Assembly (NCBI GenBank): GCA_017561885.1
Contig: JAFZBF010000006.1
Span: 1 to 64,000 of the forward strand
Source: Bacteroidales bacterium
Lineage (GTDB): Bacteria; Bacteroidota; Bacteroidia; Bacteroidales; UBA932
Length of the DNA: 64,000 nt
Direction: 5' to 3'
The notes under the pieces were generated by a model. The model was not told where the DNA came from, did no database searches, and worked only from the letters and a program-made list of their open reading frames with translations. Every line of letters begins with the position of its first letter. Positions within the stretch are counted from its first letter, which is position 1. Shown here piece after piece: positions 17,658-25,668 of the stretch. The position numbers and the translations under genes were made by a program.

Positions 17658-18911
17658 TTACCTCCTGCTTGTCACTTCTTTTTCGTAACTCAATATCTCA
17701 GGAATGAAAGCGTCTCCCACGGGAACGCCGTTGCGGAGGCAGAAAAGGTCATAGACTGCATTCCAGGGCAGAGCCTTGCCTTCTTCGATGAGAGCCAGCG
17801 TCTCGAAAGTGCGGCCTTCAATCTCATATCTGCTGATGAGTTCCCTGGGCTCGAGAAGCGCCTTCAACATACACTTCTGGGCGGCGCGGCTTCCAATCAC
17901 ATAGGCGCCGATGCGGTTGATCGAGCCGTCGAAATAGTCCAGGCCGTAATGTACACGGTCCATCGCCCCGGCACGGACAATCTCGAAGAAAAGATCCTGC
18001 GTCATATCGTCCATTATTGTCACGTGGTCGGAATCCCAGCGGATAGGACGGCTCACGTGCAACATCAGCTCAGGGACGAACTGCAGCACGGCAGAGACTT
18101 TGTCGCCCGGAACCTCCGAAGGATGATAATGGCCGGTGTCGATTGTGAGAATCTTGCCTCTCTGTGCAGCGTAGGCCGTATAGAAATCGTGGGAACCGAC
18201 AGTGAAGCTTTCCAGGCCGATGCCGAAGACCTTACCCTCGATGCAGTCCTTCATGTATTTCTTGTCTTCGGCAAAAATCTTGTCCAGGGAGTCTTTCAGA
18301 AGGCTGCGGTACAGCATATGGTTCACGGATACATCCTTGCATCCGTCGTGTACCCAGACATTCATTATACAGGGATCGCCCTGCGCCTTGCCCATTTCGT
18401 CGGCGATATCGCGGCAGCGCCTGGTATGCTCGATCCAGAAGTCCCGTATGCCCTTGTCGGGATTGGACAGCGACAGGTTTCCGCTTTTGGGATGGGAGAA
18501 GGATGTGGAGTTGAAATCCAGCAAAGTATTGTTTTCCCTGCCCCACTCGATCCAGCTCTTGAAGTAATCTACCGTCACTTCGTCGCGGTCAACCACCTTG
18601 CCCTGGAAATCGCCGTATATTTCGTGGAGGTTGAGACGGTGGGTGCCGGGGATGAGGCTTTTCGCCTTCAGGATATCAGCACGCAGTTCGTCAATGTTGC
18701 GTGCTGCTCCGGGGTAATTGCCGGTGCTCTGGATGCCGCCGGACAGGGCGCCGGCCTGCACTTCGAAGCCCTTTACGTCGTCGGCCTGCCAGCAGTGCAT
18801 GGACAGGTGGAAATCCTGCATCTGCTCCAGCACCTTGTCGGTGTCGACACCCAGGGCGGCGTAGCGCTCCCTGGCAATCTCATAAGCCTGTAGAATAGCT
18901 GTTTCTTTCAT
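17658..18911 (-). CDS. rhaA: L-rhamnose isomerase
   Basis: Converts L-rhamnose to L-rhamnulose in the cytoplasm. Family motifs include HLSMHCWQADDVKGFE near the N-terminus, HRLNLHEIYGDF, NVWVHDGCKD, DTGHYHPSE and the metal-binding region SRPIRWDSDHVTIMDD. 417 residues, normal. It lies 15 bases after rhaB. Confidence 0.96.
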   Translation of the reverse strand: MKETAILQAYEIARERYAALGVDTDKVLEQMQDFHLSMHCWQADDVKGFEVQAGALSGGIQSTGNYPGAARNIDELRADILKAKSLIPGTHRLNLHEIYGDFQGKVVDRDEVTVDYFKSWIEWGRENNTLLDFNSTSFSHPKSGNLSLSNPDKGIRDFWIEHTRRCRDIADEMGKAQGDPCIMNVWVHDGCKDVSVNHMLYRSLLKDSLDKIFAEDKKYMKDCIEGKVFGIGLESFTVGSHDFYTAYAAQRGKILTIDTGHYHPSEVPGDKVSAVLQFVPELMLHVSRPIRWDSDHVTIMDDMTQDLFFEIVRAGAMDRVHYGLDYFDGSINRIGAYVIGSRAAQKCMLKALLEPRELISRYEIEGRTFETLALIEEGKALPWNAVYDLFCLRNGVPVGDAFIPEILSYEKEVTSRR

Positions 18912-18926
18912 AGTATATGTAATTTA

Positions 18927-20318
18927 TTATTTCGGATAGAAAGTTTTCACTTCGAATGACCTGGCGATGAGCCTGCGCATCTCCCAGCGGTCTTTGACCA
19001 GACCGGCGGCGCGGGACTGGACCATCAAATTACCGATGGCGGTTGCCTCGGTCGGTCCTGCAATCACAGGCATGCCGATGGCATCGGCCGTCCACTGGTT
19101 CAGCAGGTCATTGGCGCTGCCTCCGCCGATTATGTGGAGCTTGTCGATCTTGAACGGAGCGAAGCCCTGCAGCATTTCCAGCACCTCCCTGTAGCGGTCG
19201 GTCAGGGAATGGTAGATGCAGGAAACGATCTGCGCGTCGCTGAGAACGGAGTCTTTGTCATCCTGAACGGAGTGAAGAATCTCCTCCACCATATTCGCCG
19301 GATTGGCAAAGCGCGGGTCGTCGGGATTGATGCGGCCCGGGAAAGCGGCCTCGGCCAGGGCCATATCCATCAGCTGCCGGTAGCTGTAGTCCTTGCCGGC
19401 TTCCTTCCATACTTTGCGGCACTGTTCCAGCAGCCACATTCCGGTGATGTTCTTGAGGAATCGTGTGGTGCCGTCTATCCCGCCCTCATTGGTGAAATTC
19501 AGACGGGCGCTTTCTGCGTTTATGATCGGTGCGGGGACCTCGATGCCCATCAGGCTCCAGGTGCCGCTTGAAAGATATGCAAAGTTCTCATCGGCCGCCG
19601 GCACTGCCGCAATGGCCGATGCCGTATCGTGTCCGGCCACGGCTATCACGGGGATATCCTTGTATCTGCCAATCAGCGTGCCCGGCTGTACAATGGGAAG
19701 CAGCACGTCTGTGCGGATACCGAGCTTTTCGAGCAGGCCCTTATTGAACTGGCGGCTGCCCTGGTCCATCATACCGGAGGTGGAAGCGATGGTATATTCA
19801 CAAACCTTGTTGCCTGTCAGCATGTATGACAGCAGATCAGGAATGAAAAGAATGGCGCTGGCATTCCGAAGCGGAGCGAAATCCTCCTTCGTCTGGGCAT
19901 ATAGCTGGAAAATGGAATTGAAGTTCATTATCTGTATGCCGGTAGCGGCATACAGTTCCTCACGAGGCACAGTCCTGAAGACTTCTTCGGGAATCCCTTC
20001 CGTGTAAGGATCACGATAGGCGCGCGGATTGCCCGCAAGCGAGCCGTCTTCAGCCACAAAGCCGAAATCCACGCCCCAGGTGTCAATGCCTATGGAATCG
20101 ATATGCACCCCGTCCGCTTCAAGCTGCGAGAGGCACTTGCAGAAGTGCTCATAGATGGCGACAATATCCCAGTAAAATTTCCCCTCCCCTTCAATCATTC
20201 TGCTCGGAAAACGGTAGACTTCCTTCATTTCGAAGGAGTCGTCCCGGAAAGTCGCCAGCACAGCACGTCCCGAAGTTGCACCGCAGTCAAAAGCCAGAAA
20301 GGTGTGTGAATCAGCCAT
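18927..20318 (-). CDS. rhaB: Rhamnulokinase with an in-frame dispersed-repeat segment
   Basis: Phosphorylates L-rhamnulose to L-rhamnulose 1-phosphate; FGGY/actin-fold sugar kinase. N-terminal FDCGATSGRAV, central GIDTWGVDFGF, and C-terminal HIIGGGSANDLLNQWTADA are all present. Residues about 343-357 read EEILHSVQDDKDSVL, encoded by a sequence matching the widespread intergenic repeat GTCATCCTGAACGGAGTGAA (19257-19276 on the + strand, continuing with GAATCTC), in place of the loop usual for this family. First gene of the rha operon and divergent from rnhB. No RhaR/RhaS regulator is in the window. Confidence 0.94.
   Translation of the reverse strand: MADSHTFLAFDCGATSGRAVLATFRDDSFEMKEVYRFPSRMIEGEGKFYWDIVAIYEHFCKCLSQLEADGVHIDSIGIDTWGVDFGFVAEDGSLAGNPRAYRDPYTEGIPEEVFRTVPREELYAATGIQIMNFNSIFQLYAQTKEDFAPLRNASAILFIPDLLSYMLTGNKVCEYTIASTSGMMDQGSRQFNKGLLEKLGIRTDVLLPIVQPGTLIGRYKDIPVIAVAGHDTASAIAAVPAADENFAYLSSGTWSLMGIEVPAPIINAESARLNFTNEGGIDGTTRFLKNITGMWLLEQCRKVWKEAGKDYSYRQLMDMALAEAAFPGRINPDDPRFANPANMVEEILHSVQDDKDSVLSDAQIVSCIYHSLTDRYREVLEMLQGFAPFKIDKLHIIGGGSANDLLNQWTADAIGMPVIAGPTEATAIGNLMVQSRAAGLVKDRWEMRRLIARSFEVKTFYPK
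19257..19286 (-). repeat. Dispersed-repeat sequence embedded in rhaB
   Basis: On the + strand it begins GTCATCCTGAACGGAGTGAA and goes on GAATCTCCTC, the familiar motif of repeats usually found between genes in many bacteria. Here it is read in frame as part of the kinase. A partial echo, GAACGGAGTC, lies directly beside it at 19244-19253. Confidence 0.6.
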
Positions 20319-20365
20319 GGATCTTTTTAATGTTTTAAAGTTAACAAATTCGCAAATAATATCGG

Positions 20366-20373
20366 TATCTTTG
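20366..20373 (+). promoter_or_regulatory. -7 box (TATCTTTG) of rnhB
   Basis: A perfect TAnnTTTG that ends 7 bases before ATG 20381, so transcription would start at or next to the start codon. No clear TTG is seen about 20 bases upstream. Confidence 0.55.
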
Positions 20374-20380
20374 TAAGGAT

Positions 20381-21046
20381 ATGGCAGCAGGAAGCAACAG
20401 AAAAAGCACTTCTGAGGCCCTCGCCGAGATACTCGGAGCGGAGGGCGGCGGTCTGTTCGGCCAGGTGCGCTACAGCGTCATCGCCGGATGCGACGAGGCG
20501 GGCCGCGGGCCGCTGGCTGGCCCTGTCTTCGCCGGTGCCGTAATCCTGCCCGAGGACTTCCGCCATCCCTGGCTGACCGACAGCAAGCAGCTCACCAAGC
20601 GCCGCAGGGAGCAGATGCGCCCCATAATAGAGCAGAATGCCATAGCCTGGGGCGTAGCCAGCGTCAGCGCTGCGGAAATCGACGAGATAAACATCCTCAA
20701 TGCCTCCATCAAGGCCATGCACCTTGCCATTGCGAAGCTGAGCATAGTGCCGGAGCTCATATTGGCCGACGGCAACCGCTTCAAGCCGTTCTTAGGCCCG
20801 GATGGCGCCGAGGTCCCCTATATGACCATTGTGAAGGGCGACGCGAAGATACCTGCCATATCCGCCGCATCCATTCTTGCCAAAACTTACCGCGACGAAT
20901 ATATGACAGCCATGGCGGAGAGATACCCCGGCTACGGCTGGGAGCGCAACATGGCGTACCCCACAAAAGAGCACTACGAGGCCATAGCCGCCCTCGGCAT
21001 CACTCCGGAGCACCGCAAATCCTTTTTGAAGAATATAAAAAACTGA
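20381..21046 (+). CDS. rnhB: Ribonuclease HII
   Basis: Removes RNA from RNA-DNA hybrids and misincorporated ribonucleotides. The active-site opening CDEAGRGPLAGPV (Asp-Glu pair), a conserved GVASVSAAEIDEINI, DGNRF and a C-terminal GYGWERNMAYPTKEH are present. 221 residues. Residues 1-30 precede the conserved core and are typical of Bacteroidetes forms. The S46 peptidase gene follows after 4 bases, suggesting one transcript. Confidence 0.96.
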   Translation: MAAGSNRKSTSEALAEILGAEGGGLFGQVRYSVIAGCDEAGRGPLAGPVFAGAVILPEDFRHPWLTDSKQLTKRRREQMRPIIEQNAIAWGVASVSAAEIDEINILNASIKAMHLAIAKLSIVPELILADGNRFKPFLGPDGAEVPYMTIVKGDAKIPAISAASILAKTYRDEYMTAMAERYPGYGWERNMAYPTKEHYEAIAALGITPEHRKSFLKNIKN

Positions 21047-21050
21047 CAAT

Positions 21051-23042
21051 ATGAAACGTTTACTATCAATCCTCACAGCACTGACAGTGTCTTTCGCGGC
21101 TATGGCCGACGAAGGAATGTGGCTCCCAAGCATGATTGAATCCGTCATCGGAGACATGCAGGCCAAGGGCTTCAAGCTCAGCGCGGAAGATGTCTACAGC
21201 GTCAACCATTCTTCCCTCAAGGATGCCGTCGTGCTGTTCGGCTCGGGCTGCACCGGCGAGATGATATCCGACAAGGGCCTGCTCATCACAAACCACCACT
21301 GCGGCTACAGCTACATCCAGATGCACAGTTCAGTGGAGCACGACTATCTCACCGACGGTTTCTGGGCTATGGACCGCAGTCAGGAACTCCCCTGCCCCGG
21401 CCTGACCGTAAGCTATCTGGTGAGGATGGACGATGTCACCGACAAAGTGCTTGCCGGATATGACACATCGATGGGCGAATTCGTCAGGGACAGCATCGTG
21501 GCAGCCAACTCGCAGAAGCTGATCGATGCCGCCGTTGCCGACGGCAAGGGCCTCAGGGCACAGGTAGCCGCCCTCTACTACGGCAACCAGTATTTCCTCT
21601 ACATCTTCAAGGTTTACCGCGACGTGAGGTTCGTCGGAGCTCCGCCCAGTTCCATCGGCAAGTTCGGCGGCGAGACCGACAACTGGATGTGGCCCCGTCA
21701 TACCGGAGACTTCTCTATGTTCAGGGTCTATTCAGGTCCTGACGGAGAGCCTGCCGACTATTCCGAGGACAATGTGCCTTATTCTCCCAAGCGTTTCTTC
21801 GAGATATCCACCGCAGGTGTGAAGGAAGGCGACTTCACATTCGTATACGGCTGTCCCGGTTCCACCAAGGAATATGTCACCTCCGGTGCGGTGAACTACA
21901 TTTCTGAAATCTCCAACCCCGCCAAAATTGCGCTGCGCGATATGAGGCTCGACGTGATGAACAAGTATATGGCGCAGAGCCCGGCTATCCGCATCCAGTA
22001 TGCCAGCAAGAAATCTTCAGTCGCCAATGCCTGGAAGAAGTGGCAAGGCGAGGCGAAGGGCATCCGCAAGATGAAGGCCGTGGAGAACAAGAAGGCTTAT
22101 GAGGAGCGCTTCAAGAAGTGGGCTGCCGGCAGCGAATACGAAGGTGTGGTGGAGCAGCTCGACTCTCTGCAGCAGCTGCTGGACAAATATACCTACGCAT
22201 ACGAGAACTACAGCGAAGCCATAGCAGCCATCGAATGGCCGGCTTTCATCAGGCGCGGCAAGATTGACAGCGCAGCCTTCTGGAAAGACTACTACCGTCC
22301 CATCGACGAAGAAATCTTCGACGGAGTGATTGCTGCATACGGCAAGAATATGACCTCTGACCTGCGTCCTGCCTACTATGACCGGAAGATGAAGCAGTTC
22401 GGCAGCGTCGAGGCCTGGCGGAAGGCTGTTTTCGCCGACGAGGCCGAAGCTCTCGATTTCTCTCAGAGTTTCTATGATCATTACCGTGACACCATCGCCC
22501 AGCAGCGCAGCGCCCTGAACCGCCAGATCGACGTGTTGATGCGCACCTATATGCGCGGCCAGATGGCTTTCGAGCCGGAGAAAGTCTTCTACCCCGACGC
22601 CAACCTAACGCTCCGCATCGCCTACGGCAAGGTGGCCGGTTATGAACCTTCCGACGGAGTGGTATACAAATGCGTCTCTACCATAGACGGCATCATGCAG
22701 AAGGACAACCCTGAGATATACGACTACAACGTTCCGCAGCGCCTGCGCGACATCTATGCCGCGAAGGACTATGGCCGCTGGGGTGTGGACGGCACCATTC
22801 CAGTCTGCTTCCTGGCAACGAACCACACTTCGGGCGGCAACTCGGGCAGTCCTGTGATCAATGCGGACGGGCGGCTCATCGGCCTTAACTTCGACCGCGT
22901 GTGGGAAGGCACTATGAGCGACGAGGTCTTCGATCCCGAGATCTGCCGCAACATCTCCATCGACATCCGCTATGCGCTGTTCATAATCGACCGCATAGGC
23001 GGAGCCTCCTACCTCTTCGACGAGATGGTGCTGGTACCGTAA
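21051..23042 (+). CDS. S46-family dipeptidyl-peptidase, DPP11 type
   Basis: Periplasmic exopeptidase releasing N-terminal dipeptides, used by Bacteroidetes to feed on peptides. The signal peptide ends near AAMADE; catalytic His is in LITNHHCGYSYIQ (about 82-83) and Ser598 in GGNSGSPVIN. Eighteen residues after it is Arg616 (NFDRVWEGTMSD), the same spacing as Ser655 to Arg673 in Porphyromonas gingivalis DPP11, where Arg gives preference for Asp/Glu at P1; DPP7 has Gly there. 663 residues, slightly shorter than usual. Followed by a family A repeat. Confidence 0.92.
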   Translation: MKRLLSILTALTVSFAAMADEGMWLPSMIESVIGDMQAKGFKLSAEDVYSVNHSSLKDAVVLFGSGCTGEMISDKGLLITNHHCGYSYIQMHSSVEHDYLTDGFWAMDRSQELPCPGLTVSYLVRMDDVTDKVLAGYDTSMGEFVRDSIVAANSQKLIDAAVADGKGLRAQVAALYYGNQYFLYIFKVYRDVRFVGAPPSSIGKFGGETDNWMWPRHTGDFSMFRVYSGPDGEPADYSEDNVPYSPKRFFEISTAGVKEGDFTFVYGCPGSTKEYVTSGAVNYISEISNPAKIALRDMRLDVMNKYMAQSPAIRIQYASKKSSVANAWKKWQGEAKGIRKMKAVENKKAYEERFKKWAAGSEYEGVVEQLDSLQQLLDKYTYAYENYSEAIAAIEWPAFIRRGKIDSAAFWKDYYRPIDEEIFDGVIAAYGKNMTSDLRPAYYDRKMKQFGSVEAWRKAVFADEAEALDFSQSFYDHYRDTIAQQRSALNRQIDVLMRTYMRGQMAFEPEKVFYPDANLTLRIAYGKVAGYEPSDGVVYKCVSTIDGIMQKDNPEIYDYNVPQRLRDIYAAKDYGRWGVDGTIPVCFLATNHTSGGNSGSPVINADGRLIGLNFDRVWEGTMSDEVFDPEICRNISIDIRYALFIIDRIGGASYLFDEMVLVP

Positions 23043-23047
23043 TGTTT

Positions 23048-23176
23048 GACACCGACAAGCAGCAGCAATGCTAGGGCAACCGACGGGCTTACGCCCGCGC
23101 CCCTCCAGACCCCCTTCTTCGCTTACGCGAAGTGGGGCACAATGTTGCCTTGCGCATTCTGCTGCTTACCGGTGTC
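23048..23176 (-). repeat. Structured palindromic repeat, family A copy 2 (129 bp, inverted)
   Basis: Outer arms GACACCG...AAGCAGCAG and their complement near 23155-23176 pair with each other but differ from the arms of copy 1. The conserved interior (on the minus strand GCAAGGCAACATTGTGCCCC, and GGGGGTCTGGAGGGGCGCGG) is nearly identical to copy 1. The variable inner hairpin is here CTTCGC-GTAA-GCGAAG on the minus strand (23117-23132). It lies between convergent S46 and fba genes. Confidence 0.85.
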
Positions 23177-23251
23177 TCCAAATAATTACTATAGCATTTG
23201 TATCTAGTCCCCAAGCCGCAGATCCTGAGCCCAAAGGAGGGCGTACAAAGA

Positions 23252-23283
23252 ATAAGCCCTGTATCTTTCGATGCAGGGCTTAT
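23252..23283 (-). terminator. Rho-independent terminator of fba
   Basis: Ten-base arms ATAAGCCCTG (23252-23261) and CAGGGCTTAT (23274-23283) form a hairpin 20 bases after the fba stop. On the minus strand it is followed by TCTTTG. Confidence 0.75.
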
Positions 23284-23303
23284 CAATTATTATTGTATGA
23301 CGA

Positions 23304-24302
23304 TTAGGCTTTGCCGTCGCTGCCAAGAACGTTGATGATCTTGTGGATGTAAAGCTTCTTCATATTGTCGCGGGCCGGGCCGAGATATTTGCGCGGGTCG
23401 AATTCAGCCTTCTTCTCAGCAAGCACCTTGCGGACAGCGGCAGTCATTGCAAGACGTGAGTCAGAGTCGATGTTGATCTTGCAGACAGCGCTCTTTGCAG
23501 CCTTGCGGAGCTGATCCTCGGGAATACCGATAGCAGCCTCGAGCTGACCGCCGTAAGTGTTGATGACGTCAACTTCTTCCTGCGGAACTGATGAAGAACC
23601 GTGGAGAACGATCGGGAAGCCGGGGAGCTCTTTCATTACAGCGTCGAGCACGTCGAATGCCAGCGGCGGGGGAACGAGACGGCCGGTCTCAGGATCCTTG
23701 TGGCACTGCTCGGGTTTGAACTTGTAAGCGCCGTGTGAAGTACCGATAGAGATGGCGAGCGAGTCGCAACCGGTCTTGGTAACGAAATCAACCACTTCCT
23801 CGGGACGGGTATATGTATGGTGGTCTGAGCTAACCTCATCCTCGACACCTGCGAGGACACCGAGTTCACCTTCAACTGTAACATCATACTGATGTGCGTA
23901 GTCGACAACCTTCTTGGTAAGAGCTACGTTCTCGTCGTAAGGCAGATGGCTGCCGTCAATCATCACTGATGAGAATCCGAACTCGATACAGCTCTTGCAA
24001 GTCTCGAAAGAATCGCCGTGGTCGAGATGGAGAACAATCTGGGGTTTCTCCCAACCGAGTTCCTTGGCATATTCTACAGCGCCCTGGGCCATATAGCGGA
24101 GAAGGGTCTGGTTTGCATAGTTGCGGGCTCCTTTGCTGACCTGGAGGATAACCGGGCTCTTGGTCTCTGCAGCGGCCTGAACGATGGCCTGGAGCTGCTC
24201 CATATTGTTGAAGTTGAAAGCGGGGATGGCGTAACCGCCGTTGATGGCCTTCGCAAACATTTCGCGAGTGTTGACAAGGCCTAATTCTTTGTATGAAACC
24301 AT
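23304..24302 (-). CDS. fba: Class II fructose-bisphosphate aldolase
   Basis: Interconverts fructose 1,6-bisphosphate with the two triose phosphates. Zn ligands and active-site residues are in VLHLDHGDSFETC, EGELGVLAGVEDEV, SIGTSHGAYKF and VLHGSSSVPQEEV. 332 residues, matching the long Bacteroidetes form. It is transcribed alone, away from the Gmk-NadD gene, with its own promoter and terminator. Confidence 0.95.
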   Translation of the reverse strand: MVSYKELGLVNTREMFAKAINGGYAIPAFNFNNMEQLQAIVQAAAETKSPVILQVSKGARNYANQTLLRYMAQGAVEYAKELGWEKPQIVLHLDHGDSFETCKSCIEFGFSSVMIDGSHLPYDENVALTKKVVDYAHQYDVTVEGELGVLAGVEDEVSSDHHTYTRPEEVVDFVTKTGCDSLAISIGTSHGAYKFKPEQCHKDPETGRLVPPPLAFDVLDAVMKELPGFPIVLHGSSSVPQEEVDVINTYGGQLEAAIGIPEDQLRKAAKSAVCKINIDSDSRLAMTAAVRKVLAEKKAEFDPRKYLGPARDNMKKLYIHKIINVLGSDGKA

Positions 24303-24350
24303 ATTATTGTATAAAAAATGAATTTAATAACTGTCCTTTTCAAGGCGACG

Positions 24351-24358
24351 CAAAGTTA
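24351..24358 (-). promoter_or_regulatory. -7 box (TAACTTTG, minus strand) of fba
   Basis: The complement reads TAACTTTG, giving a leader of about 45 bases before the fba ATG. It lies only 13 bases from the oppositely directed gmk-nadD box, so the two promoters overlap. Confidence 0.55.
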
Positions 24359-24371
24359 TTAAATAAAATGG

Positions 24372-24379
24372 TAAATTTG
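24372..24379 (+). promoter_or_regulatory. -7 box (TAAATTTG) of the Gmk-NadD gene
   Basis: TAAATTTG ends 5 bases before ATG 24385, predicting a leaderless or nearly leaderless mRNA. Confidence 0.55.
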
Positions 24380-24384
24380 CAGAT

Positions 24385-25458
24385 ATGAAAAAGAAAGTCG
24401 CCATTTTTTCAGCCCCTTCAGGATCAGGCAAGACCACCGTTGTCAAACACCTGATTTCCAAATATCCACGTCTGGAATTCTCAGTATCTGCCACAACTCG
24501 CCAGCCCCGTGGGCAGGAGGTCGACGGGCGAGACTACTACTTCCTCAGCGAGGAGGAGTTCCTCGCCAGAGTCGACGCAGGAGAGTTTGTGGAATACGAA
24601 CAAGTATATCAAGGATCTTACTACGGTACGCTGAAAAGCGAAGTGGAACGGATCTGGAACAATGGCAACATAATCCTTTTCGACGTGGACGTGAAGGGCG
24701 GAGTCAATCTCAAGAAGTATTTCGGAGATGACGCGCTTTCTGTATTCATACAGGCTCCTTCACTCGAAGAGCTGCGCCGCCGTCTGGAGAAGCGCGGCAC
24801 CGACAGCCCCGAGGCCATCGAAAAACGTGTAGCCAAGGCTGCCGAAGAGATGGAATACGCCGACAAGTTCGATGTGGTGCTGATCAACGACGACCTGGAC
24901 ATCTGCCTTCGCAAGGCCGAACACCTGCCCATCTTTACCGACAGGAACGTGGCCCTGTATTTCGGCACCTTCAACCCGCTGCATATAGGACACGTAAATA
25001 TCCTGAAGTATCTCTGCGGCTGCGGGCTCGACGAGGTCCGCATGATAGTTTCTCCGCAGAGCCCCTTCAAGGAGGAAGCCTCTTCAAGTGATGCGGCAAG
25101 GCTGAAGGCTGTACGGTCAAAGATTGCAAAACTCGGACTTGACGTGAAAGTCAGCGACATCGAATACCAGCTGGAGCGGCCATCCTACACCATCAATACC
25201 CTCCGTCATCTTCAGGCCGCCGAGCCCGACACGCACTTCATCCTTGTGATGGGCGCCGACAACCTCGAGGGCTTCAAGCGCTGGAAGGACTGGCAGGAAA
25301 TCGTCACCGATTATGAGATATGGGTATACCCCCGTCCGGGCGTGGAGAACACCGAAGCACTCTGTAAGGATCTCCAGGCAAAACTCCTCGACGCTCCCCT
25401 GACAGATATCAGCTCCACAGATATCCGGAACGGCAAAAAGACAAGCGGTTTGGATTAG
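24385..25458 (+). CDS. gmk-nadD: Guanylate kinase fused to nicotinate-nucleotide adenylyltransferase
   Basis: One open frame of 357 residues holds two enzymes. Residues 1-187 are guanylate kinase (GMP to GDP): P-loop FSAPSGSGKTTVV, GMP-binding SATTRQPRGQEVDGRDYYF and GTLKSEVERI. Residues 188-357 are NadD (nicotinate mononucleotide to deamido-NAD): nucleotide-binding YFGTFNPLHIGH and ISSTDIR near the end. The linker is almost absent. The NadD part stops 12 residues after ISSTDIR, short of the usual C-terminal helix region (normally about 25 more residues), and I found no continuation in the other frames. The two genes are normally neighbours, so a fusion is plausible; a sequencing error joining them cannot be excluded. 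Confidence 0.9.
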   Translation: MKKKVAIFSAPSGSGKTTVVKHLISKYPRLEFSVSATTRQPRGQEVDGRDYYFLSEEEFLARVDAGEFVEYEQVYQGSYYGTLKSEVERIWNNGNIILFDVDVKGGVNLKKYFGDDALSVFIQAPSLEELRRRLEKRGTDSPEAIEKRVAKAAEEMEYADKFDVVLINDDLDICLRKAEHLPIFTDRNVALYFGTFNPLHIGHVNILKYLCGCGLDEVRMIVSPQSPFKEEASSSDAARLKAVRSKIAKLGLDVKVSDIEYQLERPSYTINTLRHLQAAEPDTHFILVMGADNLEGFKRWKDWQEIVTDYEIWVYPRPGVENTEALCKDLQAKLLDAPLTDISSTDIRNGKKTSGLD

Positions 25459-25480
25459 TTACGATAAAAATCCTAATAAA

Positions 25481-25512
25481 TTTGTTTTTTCCGACAATAT
25501 GATTTAGCTTTG
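25481..25512 (+). promoter_or_regulatory. Promoter of the trp leader/trpB2 transcript
   Basis: TTTG at 25481-25484, exactly 20 bases, then TAGCTTTG at 25505-25512: a full match to the Bacteroidetes -33/-7 consensus. The leader peptide start is 24 bases downstream. Confidence 0.75.
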
Positions 25513-25536
25513 CACCCAGAAACACAAACAACCGTT

Positions 25537-25587
25537 ATGATTAGAACTGCAAACTTCTGGTGGTGGCGCGACTCAAGATTCAAATAA
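25537..25587 (+). CDS. trpL: trp leader peptide (16 aa, three consecutive Trp codons)
   Basis: ATG at 25537 encodes MIRTANFWWWRDSRFK and a TAA at 25585. Three adjacent TGG codons (25558-25566) are the hallmark of attenuation leaders that sense charged tRNA-Trp. It lies 24 bases after a consensus promoter and 47 bases before a strong terminator, which stands in front of trpB2. It has no Shine-Dalgarno sequence, as is normal in this phylum. It is too short for routine gene calling. Confidence 0.85.
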   Translation: MIRTANFWWWRDSRFK

Positions 25588-25634
25588 TCGTGAGAAGATA
25601 GCTGCTTACCTGTAAGTTTGTATAAGAAATATCG

Positions 25635-25668
25635 GAAGGCCTGTCGATCACGACAGGCCTTCTTCGTT
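25635..25668 (+). terminator. Attenuator terminator of the trp leader
   Basis: A perfect 12-base-pair stem, GAAGGCCTGTCG (25635-25646) with CGACAGGCCTTC (25651-25662), loop ATCA, followed by TTCGTT. It separates the leader peptide from trpB2 and is expected to stop transcription when tryptophan is plentiful. I could not identify a convincing competing antiterminator by eye; CTTACCTGTAAG at 25605-25616 forms a small hairpin and may take part. Confidence 0.8.

Noticed and set aside
25588-25646. Drawn antiterminator for the trp leader
   Set aside because: CCTGT at 25610-25614 can pair with part of the terminator 3' arm, but no upstream segment clearly sequesters the terminator 5' arm, so I do not report a structure.
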